Assembly: GCA_052139835.1 (NCBI GenBank)
Contig: JBKQVT010000180.1
Span: 1 to 13,627, forward strand
DNA length: 13,627 nucleotides
Reading direction: 5' to 3'
Origin: JBKQVT01 sp052139835
GTDB taxonomy: Bacteria > Planctomycetota > Planctomycetia > Pirellulales > Thermoguttaceae
In this document: one piece after another, positions 1 to 6,470 of the stretch
Layout of the letters: each line of letters starts with the position of its first letter
Position numbering within the stretch: the stretch's first letter is position 1
Notes under the pieces: generated by a model
What the model saw: the letters and a program-made list of their open reading frames with translations, nothing else
What the model was told of the DNA's origin: nothing
Databases searched by the model: none
Position numbers and translations under genes: made by a program

Positions 1-51
1 GCAATGTCGACTTTTTAAGACGGCATTTGTCGCGGGCGTGAGACCTATTTC

Positions 52-504
52 GTGCACTACCCCGCCGCGCGGCGGCCGCCGCTGAAGCTGGTCGAGAAGA
101 CCCTGGCCGCCATCGACAAACACTACGTGCTGAGCAATCCCACCGCCGACAAGGAGGGGTTGTTCGAGTCGCTCACCCTGGCCTCGCCCGAGGATTTCGC
201 CGCCTTGGACATCTGCTTCACCAGCGGCGCGGAGGTGACCGAGCAGGCCGATGACCTGATCGCCGAGCTGAAGGAGGCTGTTGAACCGGGACAGCAGCCC
301 GCGCTGAAGCGGCTGAAGTCGTACGACGGCCGCTTCGACGTGCTGCACTTCGAGCAGATCGCCGATTTTCCCGGCGAGGACGAAGAGCCCGAGGAGTTGC
401 TCGATCCGGGCGCCCTGCTGGCCGTGCTGGGCGTGCTGGCCGACCTGACCGGCGGCATCGCCGTCGATCCGCAATCGGGAACCATACTCAACAGCGAGGA
501 CTGA
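52..504 (+). CDS. Conserved-looking acidic hypothetical protein, 150 aa
   Basis: I do not recognise this family. The protein is soluble and acidic, with no signal peptide or membrane segment. The N-terminal 30 residues are basic (a PAARRPPLKLVEK stretch). The middle is rich in Glu/Asp (GEDEEPEELLDPG around residues 104-116), followed by a hydrophobic LLAVLGVLADLTGGIAVDP segment and an ending that reads like a compact globular domain. The start is GTG at 52, the only ATG/GTG/TTG after an in-frame stop at 16-18; no good Shine-Dalgarno site precedes it. Another frame reads ...NVDFLRRHLSRA and stops at 39-41, which could be the tail of an upstream gene, so this may be the second gene of an operon. 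It lies just upstream of the EF-P-like gene, separated by a repeat. Codon use matches the neighbours, so I think it is a real gene of unknown function. Confidence 0.7.
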   Translation: MHYPAARRPPLKLVEKTLAAIDKHYVLSNPTADKEGLFESLTLASPEDFAALDICFTSGAEVTEQADDLIAELKEAVEPGQQPALKRLKSYDGRFDVLHFEQIADFPGEDEEPEELLDPGALLAVLGVLADLTGGIAVDPQSGTILNSED

Positions 505-510
505 TTTTCG

Positions 511-554
511 GGGGACTGTCCCAATTTTCGTCCGACGAAAATGGGACTGTCCCC
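511..554. repeat. REP-like inverted repeat, GGGGACTGTCCC family
   Basis: Two arms face each other: 511-530 (GGGGACTGTCCCAATTTTCG) and 536-554 (CGAAAATGGGACTGTCCCC), with a 5-base loop TCCGA. They pair along their whole length apart from one extra base and one central A/T mismatch. Each arm also contains a small palindrome, GGGAC-T-GTCCC. A further ATTTTCG at 504-510 directly precedes the left arm. Known biology: REP/BIME-type hairpins with this layout are dispersed in many bacterial genomes; no REP-associated transposase is present here. It could also act as a weak terminator for the gene at 52-504. The right arm contains an ATG (541) in frame with the next gene. Confidence 0.8.
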
Positions 555-576
555 TTGGACCCAACTTACGCAGCCC

Positions 577-1140
577 ATGATCGCCAAAGACATCAAGACC
601 GGCAATATCATCAACTACAACGACGCCCCCTGCATGATCGAGTCGATCACCGTGCAGAGCCCGTCGGCCCGCGGCGCCGCCACCTTCTACAAGTACCGGG
701 CGCGGAACCTGATCAGCAAGCAGAAGGTCGACATCACCCTGCGCGGCGGCGAATCGCTGCCTGAGGCCGACTTTCGCAAGCGGCCGATCAAGTTCATGTA
801 TGCCGACGCCGACCACATGTACTTCCTCGACCAGGAGGACTACAACCAATATTCCCTGCCCAAGGACGATCTGGCCGAGGAGAGCAAGTATCTGACCGAG
901 AACCTCGAAGGCCTCCAGGCGCTGATCTACAACGACGAGTGCGTGGGCGTCCAGTTGCCGGTCACGGTCGAGTTGAAGGTGGTCCGCTGCGATCCGGGCA
1001 TCAAGGGGGCGTCGGCCACTTCGCGGAGCAAGCCCGCCACGCTGGAAACGGGGCTGGTCGTCCAGGTGCCCGAGTATCTCAGCGAGGGCGAGGTCATCAA
1101 GGTGGACACCCGCACCGGGCAGTATCTCTCCCGGGCGTAG
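577..1140 (+). CDS. yeiP: Elongation factor P-like protein, YeiP/EfpL type
   Basis: EF-P-family translation factor that binds ribosomes stalled at difficult (for example polyproline) peptide bonds. The 187-residue protein follows the E. coli YeiP (EfpL) pattern: an N-terminal KOW-like domain containing QSPSARGAATFYK at 27-39, then two OB domains, with the C-terminal EF-P signature around GIKGASATSRSKPATLETGL. At the tip of the domain I loop, where ordinary EF-P has a modifiable lysine, this protein has Arg32, matching Arg33 of YeiP. The YeiP alignment supports ATG 577 as the start. An in-frame ATG at 541 would add 12 residues (MGLSPWTQLTQP), but it lies inside the inverted repeat and is probably spurious. 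There is no obvious Shine-Dalgarno site. The gene converges with xseA. Confidence 0.92.
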   Translation: MIAKDIKTGNIINYNDAPCMIESITVQSPSARGAATFYKYRARNLISKQKVDITLRGGESLPEADFRKRPIKFMYADADHMYFLDQEDYNQYSLPKDDLAEESKYLTENLEGLQALIYNDECVGVQLPVTVELKVVRCDPGIKGASATSRSKPATLETGLVVQVPEYLSEGEVIKVDTRTGQYLSRA

Positions 1141-1178
1141 GTTACGGCAATGCCCGCCGCGGAATGCGCAACGAATTA

Positions 1179-1334
1179 CTCACGCGGAGGCGCGGAGCCA
1201 CGGAGGAAGAGGTGTGTCTGGTTGCCGACAGAGGGCGGCCTCGCTTCCAATCTCGCGCCAACCATTTACCGAAGACCGTTCCTGATCCTCTTGCGGCCTT
1301 CCTTTCTCTCCGCGACTCCGCGTCTCCGCGTGAG
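1179..1334. repeat. MITE-like element with inverted arms of tandem octamers (CGCGGAGN)
   Basis: The left arm (1179-1210) is CTCA followed by CGCGGAGG, CGCGGAGC, CACGGAGG. The right arm (1305-1334) is the reverse complement of CTCA followed by CGCGGAGA, CGCGGAGT, CGCGGAGA. The arms are separated by about 94 bases with no convincing ORF. The element fills most of the 229-base gap between the convergent ends of the EF-P-like gene and xseA, where a long hairpin could serve as a bidirectional terminator. I see no transposase; the element resembles a non-autonomous palindromic repeat. The arm structure matches that at 2645-2783. Confidence 0.75.
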
Positions 1335-1369
1335 CCTTCTGCAAAGGTTGCGTGGGCAGGCCGACCAAA

Positions 1370-2605
1370 TTACGGCCTGATCTCCTCGACCCGGCTGATC
1401 GCCTCGCCGCGGGCGAATCGCGGGGTAATCTGTTGGCCGGCGGTCAACTCGGCGGCGTCGCGAATCACGCGGCCGTCGGCCGTCCGCTGCGTCAGACTGT
1501 AGCCCCGGCCCAACACGGCCAGCGGACTAAGCGACTCCAAGTGGGCTGCGGCCGCGTCGAGTTGCCGCTGGGCACGCTCCAGCCGGCCGCGGACGCCGCG
1601 GGTGGCGGAAGTCTCCAGTTCGTCCAGGCGCCGCACGAGGTCTTCGATCCGCTGCAACGGGCGGCGAAAGACCCGCGACCGGGTGATGGCCTCCAGCCGC
1701 CCCCGCCCGGCGGCCATGCGGAATCGCATCGCCGCGACGGCCCGCTGGTGCATCTGGCGGAGCCGGGCGAGCAACTCTTCGGCCGCCGGGGCGACCAGTT
1801 CGGCCGCCTCGCTGGGCGTCAGCGCACGGACGTCGGCCACCAGGTCGGAAAGCGTCACGTCGATCTCGTGGCCGACGGCCGAGATGACCGGGATCCGCGA
1901 GGCATAGATGGCCCGGACCACCACCTCTTCGTTGAACGCCCAGAGGTCTTCGAGGCTGCCGCCGCCGCGGGCGACCACCAGGCAATCGATCGCCGTCGGC
2001 AGGCGGTTGGCGATGCCGATGGCGGCGGCGATCTCTGCGGCGGCCCCTTCGCCTTGCACGCGGGTGGGCAGCACCAGCACGTCCGCCCCGCGCCAACGCC
2101 GCCCCAGGACCTGGAGAAAATCGTGGATGGCCGCGCCCGTGGGGCTGGTGACCAGGCCCACCCGCCGCACCAGCCGCGGCAGCGGCCGCTTCCGCGCCGG
2201 GTCGAAGAGCCCCTCGCGGGCCAGCTTTTCCCGCAATTGCCGCAGGGCCAATTCGAGGGCCCCCATCCCCTTGGGCTCGATCTGGTCGATGATCAACTGG
2301 TAACTGCCGCGGGGGGCGTACACGTCGAGGTGTCCCTGGCAGACTACTTCCAGGCCGTCGGCCAGTTGGAACCTGACGCGGGCGGCGGCGCCGCGCCAGA
2401 TGGCCGCGCGAATCTGCGCCCGGTCGTCCTTGAGCGTCAGGTAGCAGTGGCCCGACTGCGGGCGGGAAAGGTTCGAGATTTCGCCGCTGACCCAGACCGC
2501 CGGGAAGGAATTTTCCAGCAGGTCCTTGATCTGCGCGGTCAGCTCGGAGACCGAGAGGATCGGCGGCGCGGCGGGCTCTTCAGGGAACAGGTCTTTTTGG
2601 GGCAT
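1370..2605 (-). CDS. xseA: Exodeoxyribonuclease VII large subunit
   Basis: Catalytic subunit of exonuclease VII, which degrades single-stranded DNA from both ends in repair. From ATG at 2605 it is 411 residues, a little shorter than E. coli XseA (456). It has an N-terminal OB fold at about 17-112 (ILSVSELTAQIKDLLE... GEISNLSRPQSGHCYLTLKD). The nuclease domain shows VVARGGGSLEDLWAFNEE (about 210-227) and the family block ISAVGHEIDVTLSDLVADVR (about 241-260) followed by ALTPSEAAE. A long helical, Arg-rich C-terminal region ends in the usual SPLAVLGRGYSLT block. A TTG at 2620 would add five residues (MRCIP), but ATG is preferred. The small subunit gene xseB, often adjacent, is not found here, so it must lie elsewhere if present. 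The gene is last in the minus-strand cluster. Confidence 0.96.
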   Translation of the reverse strand: MPQKDLFPEEPAAPPILSVSELTAQIKDLLENSFPAVWVSGEISNLSRPQSGHCYLTLKDDRAQIRAAIWRGAAARVRFQLADGLEVVCQGHLDVYAPRGSYQLIIDQIEPKGMGALELALRQLREKLAREGLFDPARKRPLPRLVRRVGLVTSPTGAAIHDFLQVLGRRWRGADVLVLPTRVQGEGAAAEIAAAIGIANRLPTAIDCLVVARGGGSLEDLWAFNEEVVVRAIYASRIPVISAVGHEIDVTLSDLVADVRALTPSEAAELVAPAAEELLARLRQMHQRAVAAMRFRMAAGRGRLEAITRSRVFRRPLQRIEDLVRRLDELETSATRGVRGRLERAQRQLDAAAAHLESLSPLAVLGRGYSLTQRTADGRVIRDAAELTAGQQITPRFARGEAISRVEEIRP

Positions 2606-2644
2606 GGGGATGCAACGCAACCGACGATATTAACGCCAAACAGT

Positions 2645-2783
2645 TCTCACGCAAAGGCGCCAAGGCGCAAAGATGAAATACTGTTGAGGGAATGTTATTG
2701 GTCCAGTCCCATTCTCACGATCTCATTCTAATGCTGTTTCTCGTTATCTTTTCTTCTTTGCGTCCTTGCGCCTTTGCGTGAGA
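2645..2783. repeat. MITE-like element with inverted arms of tandem octamers (CGCAAAGN)
   Basis: The left arm (2645-2673) contains CTCA, then CGCAAAGG, CGCCAAGG, CGCAAAGA. The right arm (2755-2783) is the inverse of CTCA, CGCAAAGG, CGCAAGGA, CGCAAAGA. The spacer is 81 bases. The cap CTCA and the three-octamer architecture are the same as in the element at 1179-1334, with GG replaced by AA in each octamer. The element occupies the gap before xseA and overlaps the 3' end of the acyltransferase gene, whose last 22 residues are encoded by the element. Confidence 0.78.
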
Positions 2784-3518
2784 TTCTCTTGTGACCGCAT
2801 TGGGGGCGCCCAGCGGCGCGGTGGCACGAGCGAGACGCGATTGGCCGAGCAGCGCACGGCCGGATTCGGCCCAGGCCTCGGCCTCCTCGGTGAGGCGGTT
2901 GAGCAGTTGCTCGGTCCGCAGGCGGAAATGTTCCAGGCCGTCGCGGTCCAGGTCCGGGGGGACGAAGATTTCGCCGGTGGCGATGGCCCGTGCGCGGGAG
3001 CAAGGCCGCGGAATGGCGAAGCGGTCCCAACTGGGCAATCGCCAAGGCCGGTCGTAGGCGTAGCCCATCAGCACCAGCGGCAGCCCCAACTTCGAGGCCA
3101 GGTAGATCGGTCCCGGGGCCATGACGCGGCGCGGGCCGCGGGGGCCGTCGGGGGTGATGGTCAGGTGCATCCGCCGGCTCTTGGCCAGCAGCTCGCGCAG
3201 GGCCGAGACGCCGCCGCGATTGGTCGAGCCGCGGACGAAATCGAAGCCGAAGTGGTGGGCCACGTGGGAGAGGATCTCGGCGTCGCGGTGCCGGCTCAGC
3301 AGCATCGACAGGTTGCAATGGCCGCGGAGGTAGAGGGGAAAGAGGATGTATTCGTGCCAGAAGAGATAGATTTTGTTTCCCTGGCACTGGGGGAAGATGG
3401 GGTCGATGGCGCGGTCGTAGTAGGCCGCCTTGTAGTCGAGCGTGGCCATCCAGTGGCGGATGGCCGCCGAGGCCAAGAGGCCGCCCAGCTTATTGACCAG
3501 GGGATTATCCAGCTTCAT
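2715..3518 (-). CDS. DUF374-type lysophospholipid acyltransferase
   Basis: Predicted membrane-associated acyltransferase acting on a lipid or lipid A-like acceptor; the substrate cannot be told from sequence. The DUF374 pattern is clear: KIYLFWHEYILFPLY (about 49-63) carries the catalytic-type His in a WHE motif. The block ITPDGPRGPRRVMAPGPIYL (about 121-140) is the family hallmark, followed by ASKLGLPLVLMG. From ATG 3518 it is 267 residues. GGGAAG just upstream could serve as ribosome binding site. ATG 3557 would add 13 residues from a duplicated copy of the same start region. The gene overlaps the dapF stop by 14 bases, implying coupled translation. Residues from Ser246 on (SHAKAQGRKEEK...) come from the repeat at 2645-2783 and are probably not part of the ancestral protein. 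Confidence 0.88.
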   Translation of the reverse strand: MKLDNPLVNKLGGLLASAAIRHWMATLDYKAAYYDRAIDPIFPQCQGNKIYLFWHEYILFPLYLRGHCNLSMLLSRHRDAEILSHVAHHFGFDFVRGSTNRGGVSALRELLAKSRRMHLTITPDGPRGPRRVMAPGPIYLASKLGLPLVLMGYAYDRPWRLPSWDRFAIPRPCSRARAIATGEIFVPPDLDRDGLEHFRLRTEQLLNRLTEEAEAWAESGRALLGQSRLARATAPLGAPNAVTRESHAKAQGRKEEKITRNSIRMRS

Positions 3519-4407
3519 GGTCTTCCCATTGGCCTTGAAAGACCTTGCCATCCTCATGGTCGTCCCATTGGCCTTGAAAGACTTCGACGGCCGGGCCGGT
3601 GAGCCAGACGTGGTTGTCGTCAGCCCAGTGGAGCTGGAGTTCTCCGCCGGGGAGGCGGGCGAGGATTTTCCGTTGCGTCCGCCCGGTCAAGACGCCGGCC
3701 ACGCACACCGCGCAGGCCCCGCTGCCGCAGGCGAGCGTTTCCCCGCTGCCGCGCTCCCAGACGCGCACGCGCACCTCGCCGGGGGAAATGACCTCGACGA
3801 ATTCCACGTTCACCCGCTGGGGAAAATGCGGATCGGTCTCGATCCGCGGGCCCAGTCCCAGCACGTCGCGGTCGGTCAGCCGCGGGACGAAGGTGACGGC
3901 GTGCGGGTTGCCCATCGAGACGCAAGTGACGCGGAGCGTCTGGTCGCCGATGGCCAGCGGGACATCGACCGCGGCGCCGTCGGGCCGCGCCGGGTCGCCC
4001 GGCAGGGTTGTGGGCACGCGCTGGGGATCAAGGATCGGCTCGCCCATGCGGACGCGGACGCCCACGACACGAGGGCCATCCAACTCAAGCTCCAGCGGAA
4101 CGATGCCGCTAAGGGTCTCGATCGAGAGCGACGTTTTGCGGCACACCCCGTGGTCGTAGAGGTATTTGGCCACGCAGCGGATGCCGTTGCCGCACATTTC
4201 GGCCTCGGAGCCGTCGGCATTGAACATCCGCATCTGCGCGTCGGCCTGCCGGCTGGGGCAGATGAGGATCAGGCCGTCGCTGCCGACGCCGAAATGGCGG
4301 TCGGAGATGCGGCGGGCCAGTTCGTCCGGCCGCGGGGGGGTCGGTTCGGCGAAGCAATCGACGTAGACGTAGTCGTTGCCCGCCCCTTGCATCTTGGTGA
4401 ATCGCAT
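3505..4407 (-). CDS. dapF: Diaminopimelate epimerase
   Basis: Converts LL- to meso-diaminopimelate, the precursor of lysine and of peptidoglycan cross-links, in the cytoplasm without a cofactor. The start MRFTKMQGAGNDYVYVD is typical. Both catalytic cysteines are present: Cys72 in EMCGNGIRC and Cys227 in ETLACGSGACAVC. The substrate-binding residues around FGVGSDGLI (39-47), MGNPH (165-169) and the Glu218/Arg219 pair also fit. At 300 residues it is slightly longer than most homologues because the C-terminus carries a 13-residue tandem duplication (VFQGQWDDHEDGK then VFQGQWEDHEAG). ATG 4407 is the natural start. The stop lies within the acyltransferase gene, so the two are likely co-transcribed. 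Confidence 0.97.
   Translation of the reverse strand: MRFTKMQGAGNDYVYVDCFAEPTPPRPDELARRISDRHFGVGSDGLILICPSRQADAQMRMFNADGSEAEMCGNGIRCVAKYLYDHGVCRKTSLSIETLSGIVPLELELDGPRVVGVRVRMGEPILDPQRVPTTLPGDPARPDGAAVDVPLAIGDQTLRVTCVSMGNPHAVTFVPRLTDRDVLGLGPRIETDPHFPQRVNVEFVEVISPGEVRVRVWERGSGETLACGSGACAVCVAGVLTGRTQRKILARLPGGELQLHWADDNHVWLTGPAVEVFQGQWDDHEDGKVFQGQWEDHEAG
3514..3582. repeat. 39-bp tandem duplication across the dapF/acyltransferase junction
   Basis: Two direct copies with a period of 39 bases: CATGGTCTTCCCATTGGCCT starts at 3516 and CATGGTCGTCCCATTGGCCT at 3555, with near-identical sequence continuing through TTGAAAGAC. Being a multiple of three, the duplication keeps dapF in frame (13 extra residues). 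It also duplicates the ATG and upstream region of the acyltransferase on the same strand. Only a few substitutions separate the copies, suggesting a recent event. Confidence 0.9.
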
Positions 4408-4494
4408 GGAGTTATTCTAGATCAAAGGCAACGACGGGGAAAGCGGGGCGCGGCCACGGGCTGCGAAAGCGCAAGCGGGCAGCGACGCCGCTGA

Positions 4495-6228
4495 TTATCG
4501 CACGGGCCCGGCGGCGGCGGGCGCGGGTGAAGGGGCGCGACCGGCGATTTTCGCCCCTCCGGCCGGCACGAACTTGAAGACTTCGATATAGTTCTGGATC
4601 GATTGCGGCCGGGCGTTCCACTTGCCGTAGATCGGTATCTCCCAGGTGTCCCGCGAAACCAGCTTGTAGTCGTGCTGCATCTCCGCCAGCCAACGATCCT
4701 CGGCCGCGGTGTCGGGGTCTTGCTTCGTGTCGCGAAAGACCACGCACCGCAGCGGCCGCTCGGCGGAGACGTGATCCAGGTGCGGCGGTTCGCCGCGGGC
4801 GTGCCGCGGCGAGTAGATGCGTTGATTGCATAGATACAAGGCCGACCACCCGTAGGCGAACGTGTTGGGCGTGAGGTCCTTTTTCAGGTCCGTGTGGAGG
4901 CACACCAATTCGCTTTCGTGGGCCAGATCGAACCAGAACCACTGGGCGAAGTCGCGCGACCGCAGCGTCAAGTCCGACTTGTAGGGATACCTCAGGTCGA
5001 GAACGATCGATCCGCAGCCGATCAGCACGAAGACCGCCAGCACGGCGGAGAAGGCGCGGCCGAGTTGCGTGCGGTGTCCGGTGAGCCAGTCAAACAGCAT
5101 AAACGGCGCGATTGTGCCCAGGGCGATGAACACGCAGAAGGTGGTGGCCGAATAGAGGGCGAAGCGCATGTGCTCGCCGTAGGGGAAGCGGTGCAGGGCC
5201 GCCGCCACGAAGTTCAGTCCCAGCGGCAGCAACAGGATCGCCAGCAGGAGCCGTTGCCGCCGCCGGATCAACAGTCCCAGCCCGACGACGGCCAGGAGGA
5301 ACGACACGGTGCTGCCGCCGCCGGGGCCGCCCACCGGATAGCCCATCATGCTGCCGGTGTGCGTGGTGATGAGCCACCAGGCCAGTCGGAGCGGATGCGC
5401 CAGCGGCGGGAAGGTGGCCTGCCAGGAACTTTGCATGAGCGTCTGGTTCAGCGCACCCACCGCGGTACGGCTGACGACGAGCACGGCGAGAAAACTGCCC
5501 GCCAGGAGGAGATTGAAAACGATCCAGGGGACCCAGCCGCGGCGCCCTGATGTCCAGAGGACATGGCCGACGATGAGGCTGACGCCGCCGCCGACGAAGA
5601 CTGCCGGGTAGGAATATCCCACCGCCGGCGCGATCAGGGCCGCCAGGGCCCAGAGCCAGCGGTTCTCGCCCGGACCGCGCAGCCAGCGGACCAACATCCA
5701 CAGCATCAGCAAGGCCAGGAAGAGGTCGCCGCCGTAGGGTTTGGCCTCGGCCGTGTAGCGGATGGGCGGGTAGGCGACGGCGAAGACGCCGAAGGCGGCC
5801 AGCAGGGCGGTCCCCCGCAGCAACAAGCCCGCCAGGCGGCGGAAGAGAAACAGGCTGCCGACGCTGCACACCAGCGGGATCAGCCGCAGCGTGTATTCCG
5901 AGAACCCAAAGAGCTTGACCATGGTCAGTTGACCCCAAAGGAACAGGGTGGGGGCCACTTGCTGGTAGTGCAACGGCTGCAGCAGGGCGAGGTATCCGCG
6001 GTCGAGGAAGTTTGCCGACAGCATGGCCTCGTCTTCCCAGAGCGGGAATCGCAGCAGATAACGGACCAGCCGGGCCGCCAATCCCACGGCCAGAAAGACC
6101 CAGAGCCATTGCGATTGCTGCTGGGGGGAGAGCAGTTCCGCCCCAGCCGAGAAGGGCTTAAATTGGGGTGCGCTCGGCGCTCTGCCCCCCAACGAGAAGG
6201 GCAGGGGAAAGGCATTCCTCCATGACAT
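4495..6228 (-). CDS. GT39-like multi-pass membrane glycosyltransferase
   Basis: Predicted integral membrane protein of the ArnT/PMT (GT-C) type, transferring sugars from a polyprenyl-phosphate donor on the outer face of the inner membrane. From ATG 6228 it is 577 residues. After a 40-residue N-terminus come a first membrane helix (about 41-58) and the acidic loop FPLWEDEAML (61-70), whose Glu/Asp are the likely GT-C catalytic residues. Many hydrophobic helices follow, including LLAAFGVFAVAYPP, then a conserved-looking YTAEAKPYGGDLFLALLML. A soluble C-terminal domain of about 160 residues ends in a Pro/Ala-rich tail. ATG 6228 is chosen because GGGAGA precedes it. An upstream in-frame ATG at 6396 would add 56 residues read through repeat DNA. 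Acceptor and sugar are unknown. The gene lies 87 bases upstream of dapF. Confidence 0.82.
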   Translation of the reverse strand: MSWRNAFPLPFSLGGRAPSAPQFKPFSAGAELLSPQQQSQWLWVFLAVGLAARLVRYLLRFPLWEDEAMLSANFLDRGYLALLQPLHYQQVAPTLFLWGQLTMVKLFGFSEYTLRLIPLVCSVGSLFLFRRLAGLLLRGTALLAAFGVFAVAYPPIRYTAEAKPYGGDLFLALLMLWMLVRWLRGPGENRWLWALAALIAPAVGYSYPAVFVGGGVSLIVGHVLWTSGRRGWVPWIVFNLLLAGSFLAVLVVSRTAVGALNQTLMQSSWQATFPPLAHPLRLAWWLITTHTGSMMGYPVGGPGGGSTVSFLLAVVGLGLLIRRRQRLLLAILLLPLGLNFVAAALHRFPYGEHMRFALYSATTFCVFIALGTIAPFMLFDWLTGHRTQLGRAFSAVLAVFVLIGCGSIVLDLRYPYKSDLTLRSRDFAQWFWFDLAHESELVCLHTDLKKDLTPNTFAYGWSALYLCNQRIYSPRHARGEPPHLDHVSAERPLRCVVFRDTKQDPDTAAEDRWLAEMQHDYKLVSRDTWEIPIYGKWNARPQSIQNYIEVFKFVPAGGAKIAGRAPSPAPAAAGPVR

Positions 6229-6264
6229 GTTCCATCTCCCTACGGAACGAGGCTGGCAGCGGGG

Positions 6265-6339
6265 GGCGAGTGTGCCACTGGCTCCGCCAGTGCTCGCCCG
6301 ATCCGTTTGCGAAAAAGCACTGGCAAAGCCAGTGGCACT
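6265..6339. repeat. Paired hairpins, GTGCCACTGGC...GCCAGTGC family
   Basis: The first hairpin has stem CACTGGC/GCCAGTG (6276-6292, loop TCC), extended by GGCGAG (6265-6270) against CTCGCC (6293-6298). The second has the same stem (6319-6335) with loop AAA. The two units are inverted relative to each other: GTGCCACTGG at 6272 and CCAGTGGCAC at 6330-6339. The element lies in the 241-base leader between the DUF4912 gene and the glycosyltransferase, where it may form strong RNA structure. A spacer of about 20 bases (ATCCGTTTGCGAAAAA) separates the hairpins. Confidence 0.75.
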
Positions 6340-6400
6340 CTGCCCCCATCCGGAGGAGAAATGGTACCGCAAGGCCACGGCGGGGAGCAATGGCAAAATA

Positions 6401-6470
6401 GAACTTAGAGCTTAGAACTTAGTGCTTAGAGCCTGCGGTCTAAGATCAAAGTACTAAGAACTAAGAACTT
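6401..6470. repeat. Inverted-arm heptamer repeat (NNCTTAG units)
   Basis: The left arm (6401-6428) is four heptamers in a row: GAACTTA, GAGCTTA, GAACTTA, GTGCTTA. After a short GC-rich centre, the right arm (6438-6470) carries the unit in the opposite orientation: GTCTAAG, ATCAAAG, TACTAAG, AACTAAG, AACTT. The right arm runs to the stop codon of the DUF4912 gene (6470-6472), so the element could form a hairpin just downstream of that gene. The same units recur at 10424-10451. The layout resembles heptanucleotide STRR repeats known from cyanobacteria, but a relationship is not implied. Confidence 0.75.

Noticed and set aside
1179..1334. Complete insertion sequence
   Set aside because: The 94-base interior is far too short for a transposase and no target-site duplication could be recognised.
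1141..1369. xseB or another small gene downstream of xseA
   Set aside because: Open frames here are made of the repeat arms and show no helical XseB pattern or ribosome binding site.
1352..2731. 459-residue open frame on the plus strand opposite xseA
   Set aside because: It is the complement shadow of a GC-rich gene: Gly/Arg/Pro/His-rich, no recognisable motif, while the minus strand encodes clear XseA.
1179..2783. Possible CRISPR repeats
   Set aside because: The units are 7-8 bases, tandem or inverted, without regular 30-40 base spacers, and no cas gene is present.
2766..3602. 278-residue plus-strand open frame opposite the acyltransferase
   Set aside because: Low-complexity shadow (Gly/Gln/Val/Asp-rich); the minus strand has the DUF374 motifs.
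6229..6396. Long N-terminus of the glycosyltransferase starting at 6396
   Set aside because: The extra 56 residues are translated hairpin repeat DNA with no hydrophobic or family-like sequence; ATG 6228 has the better RBS.
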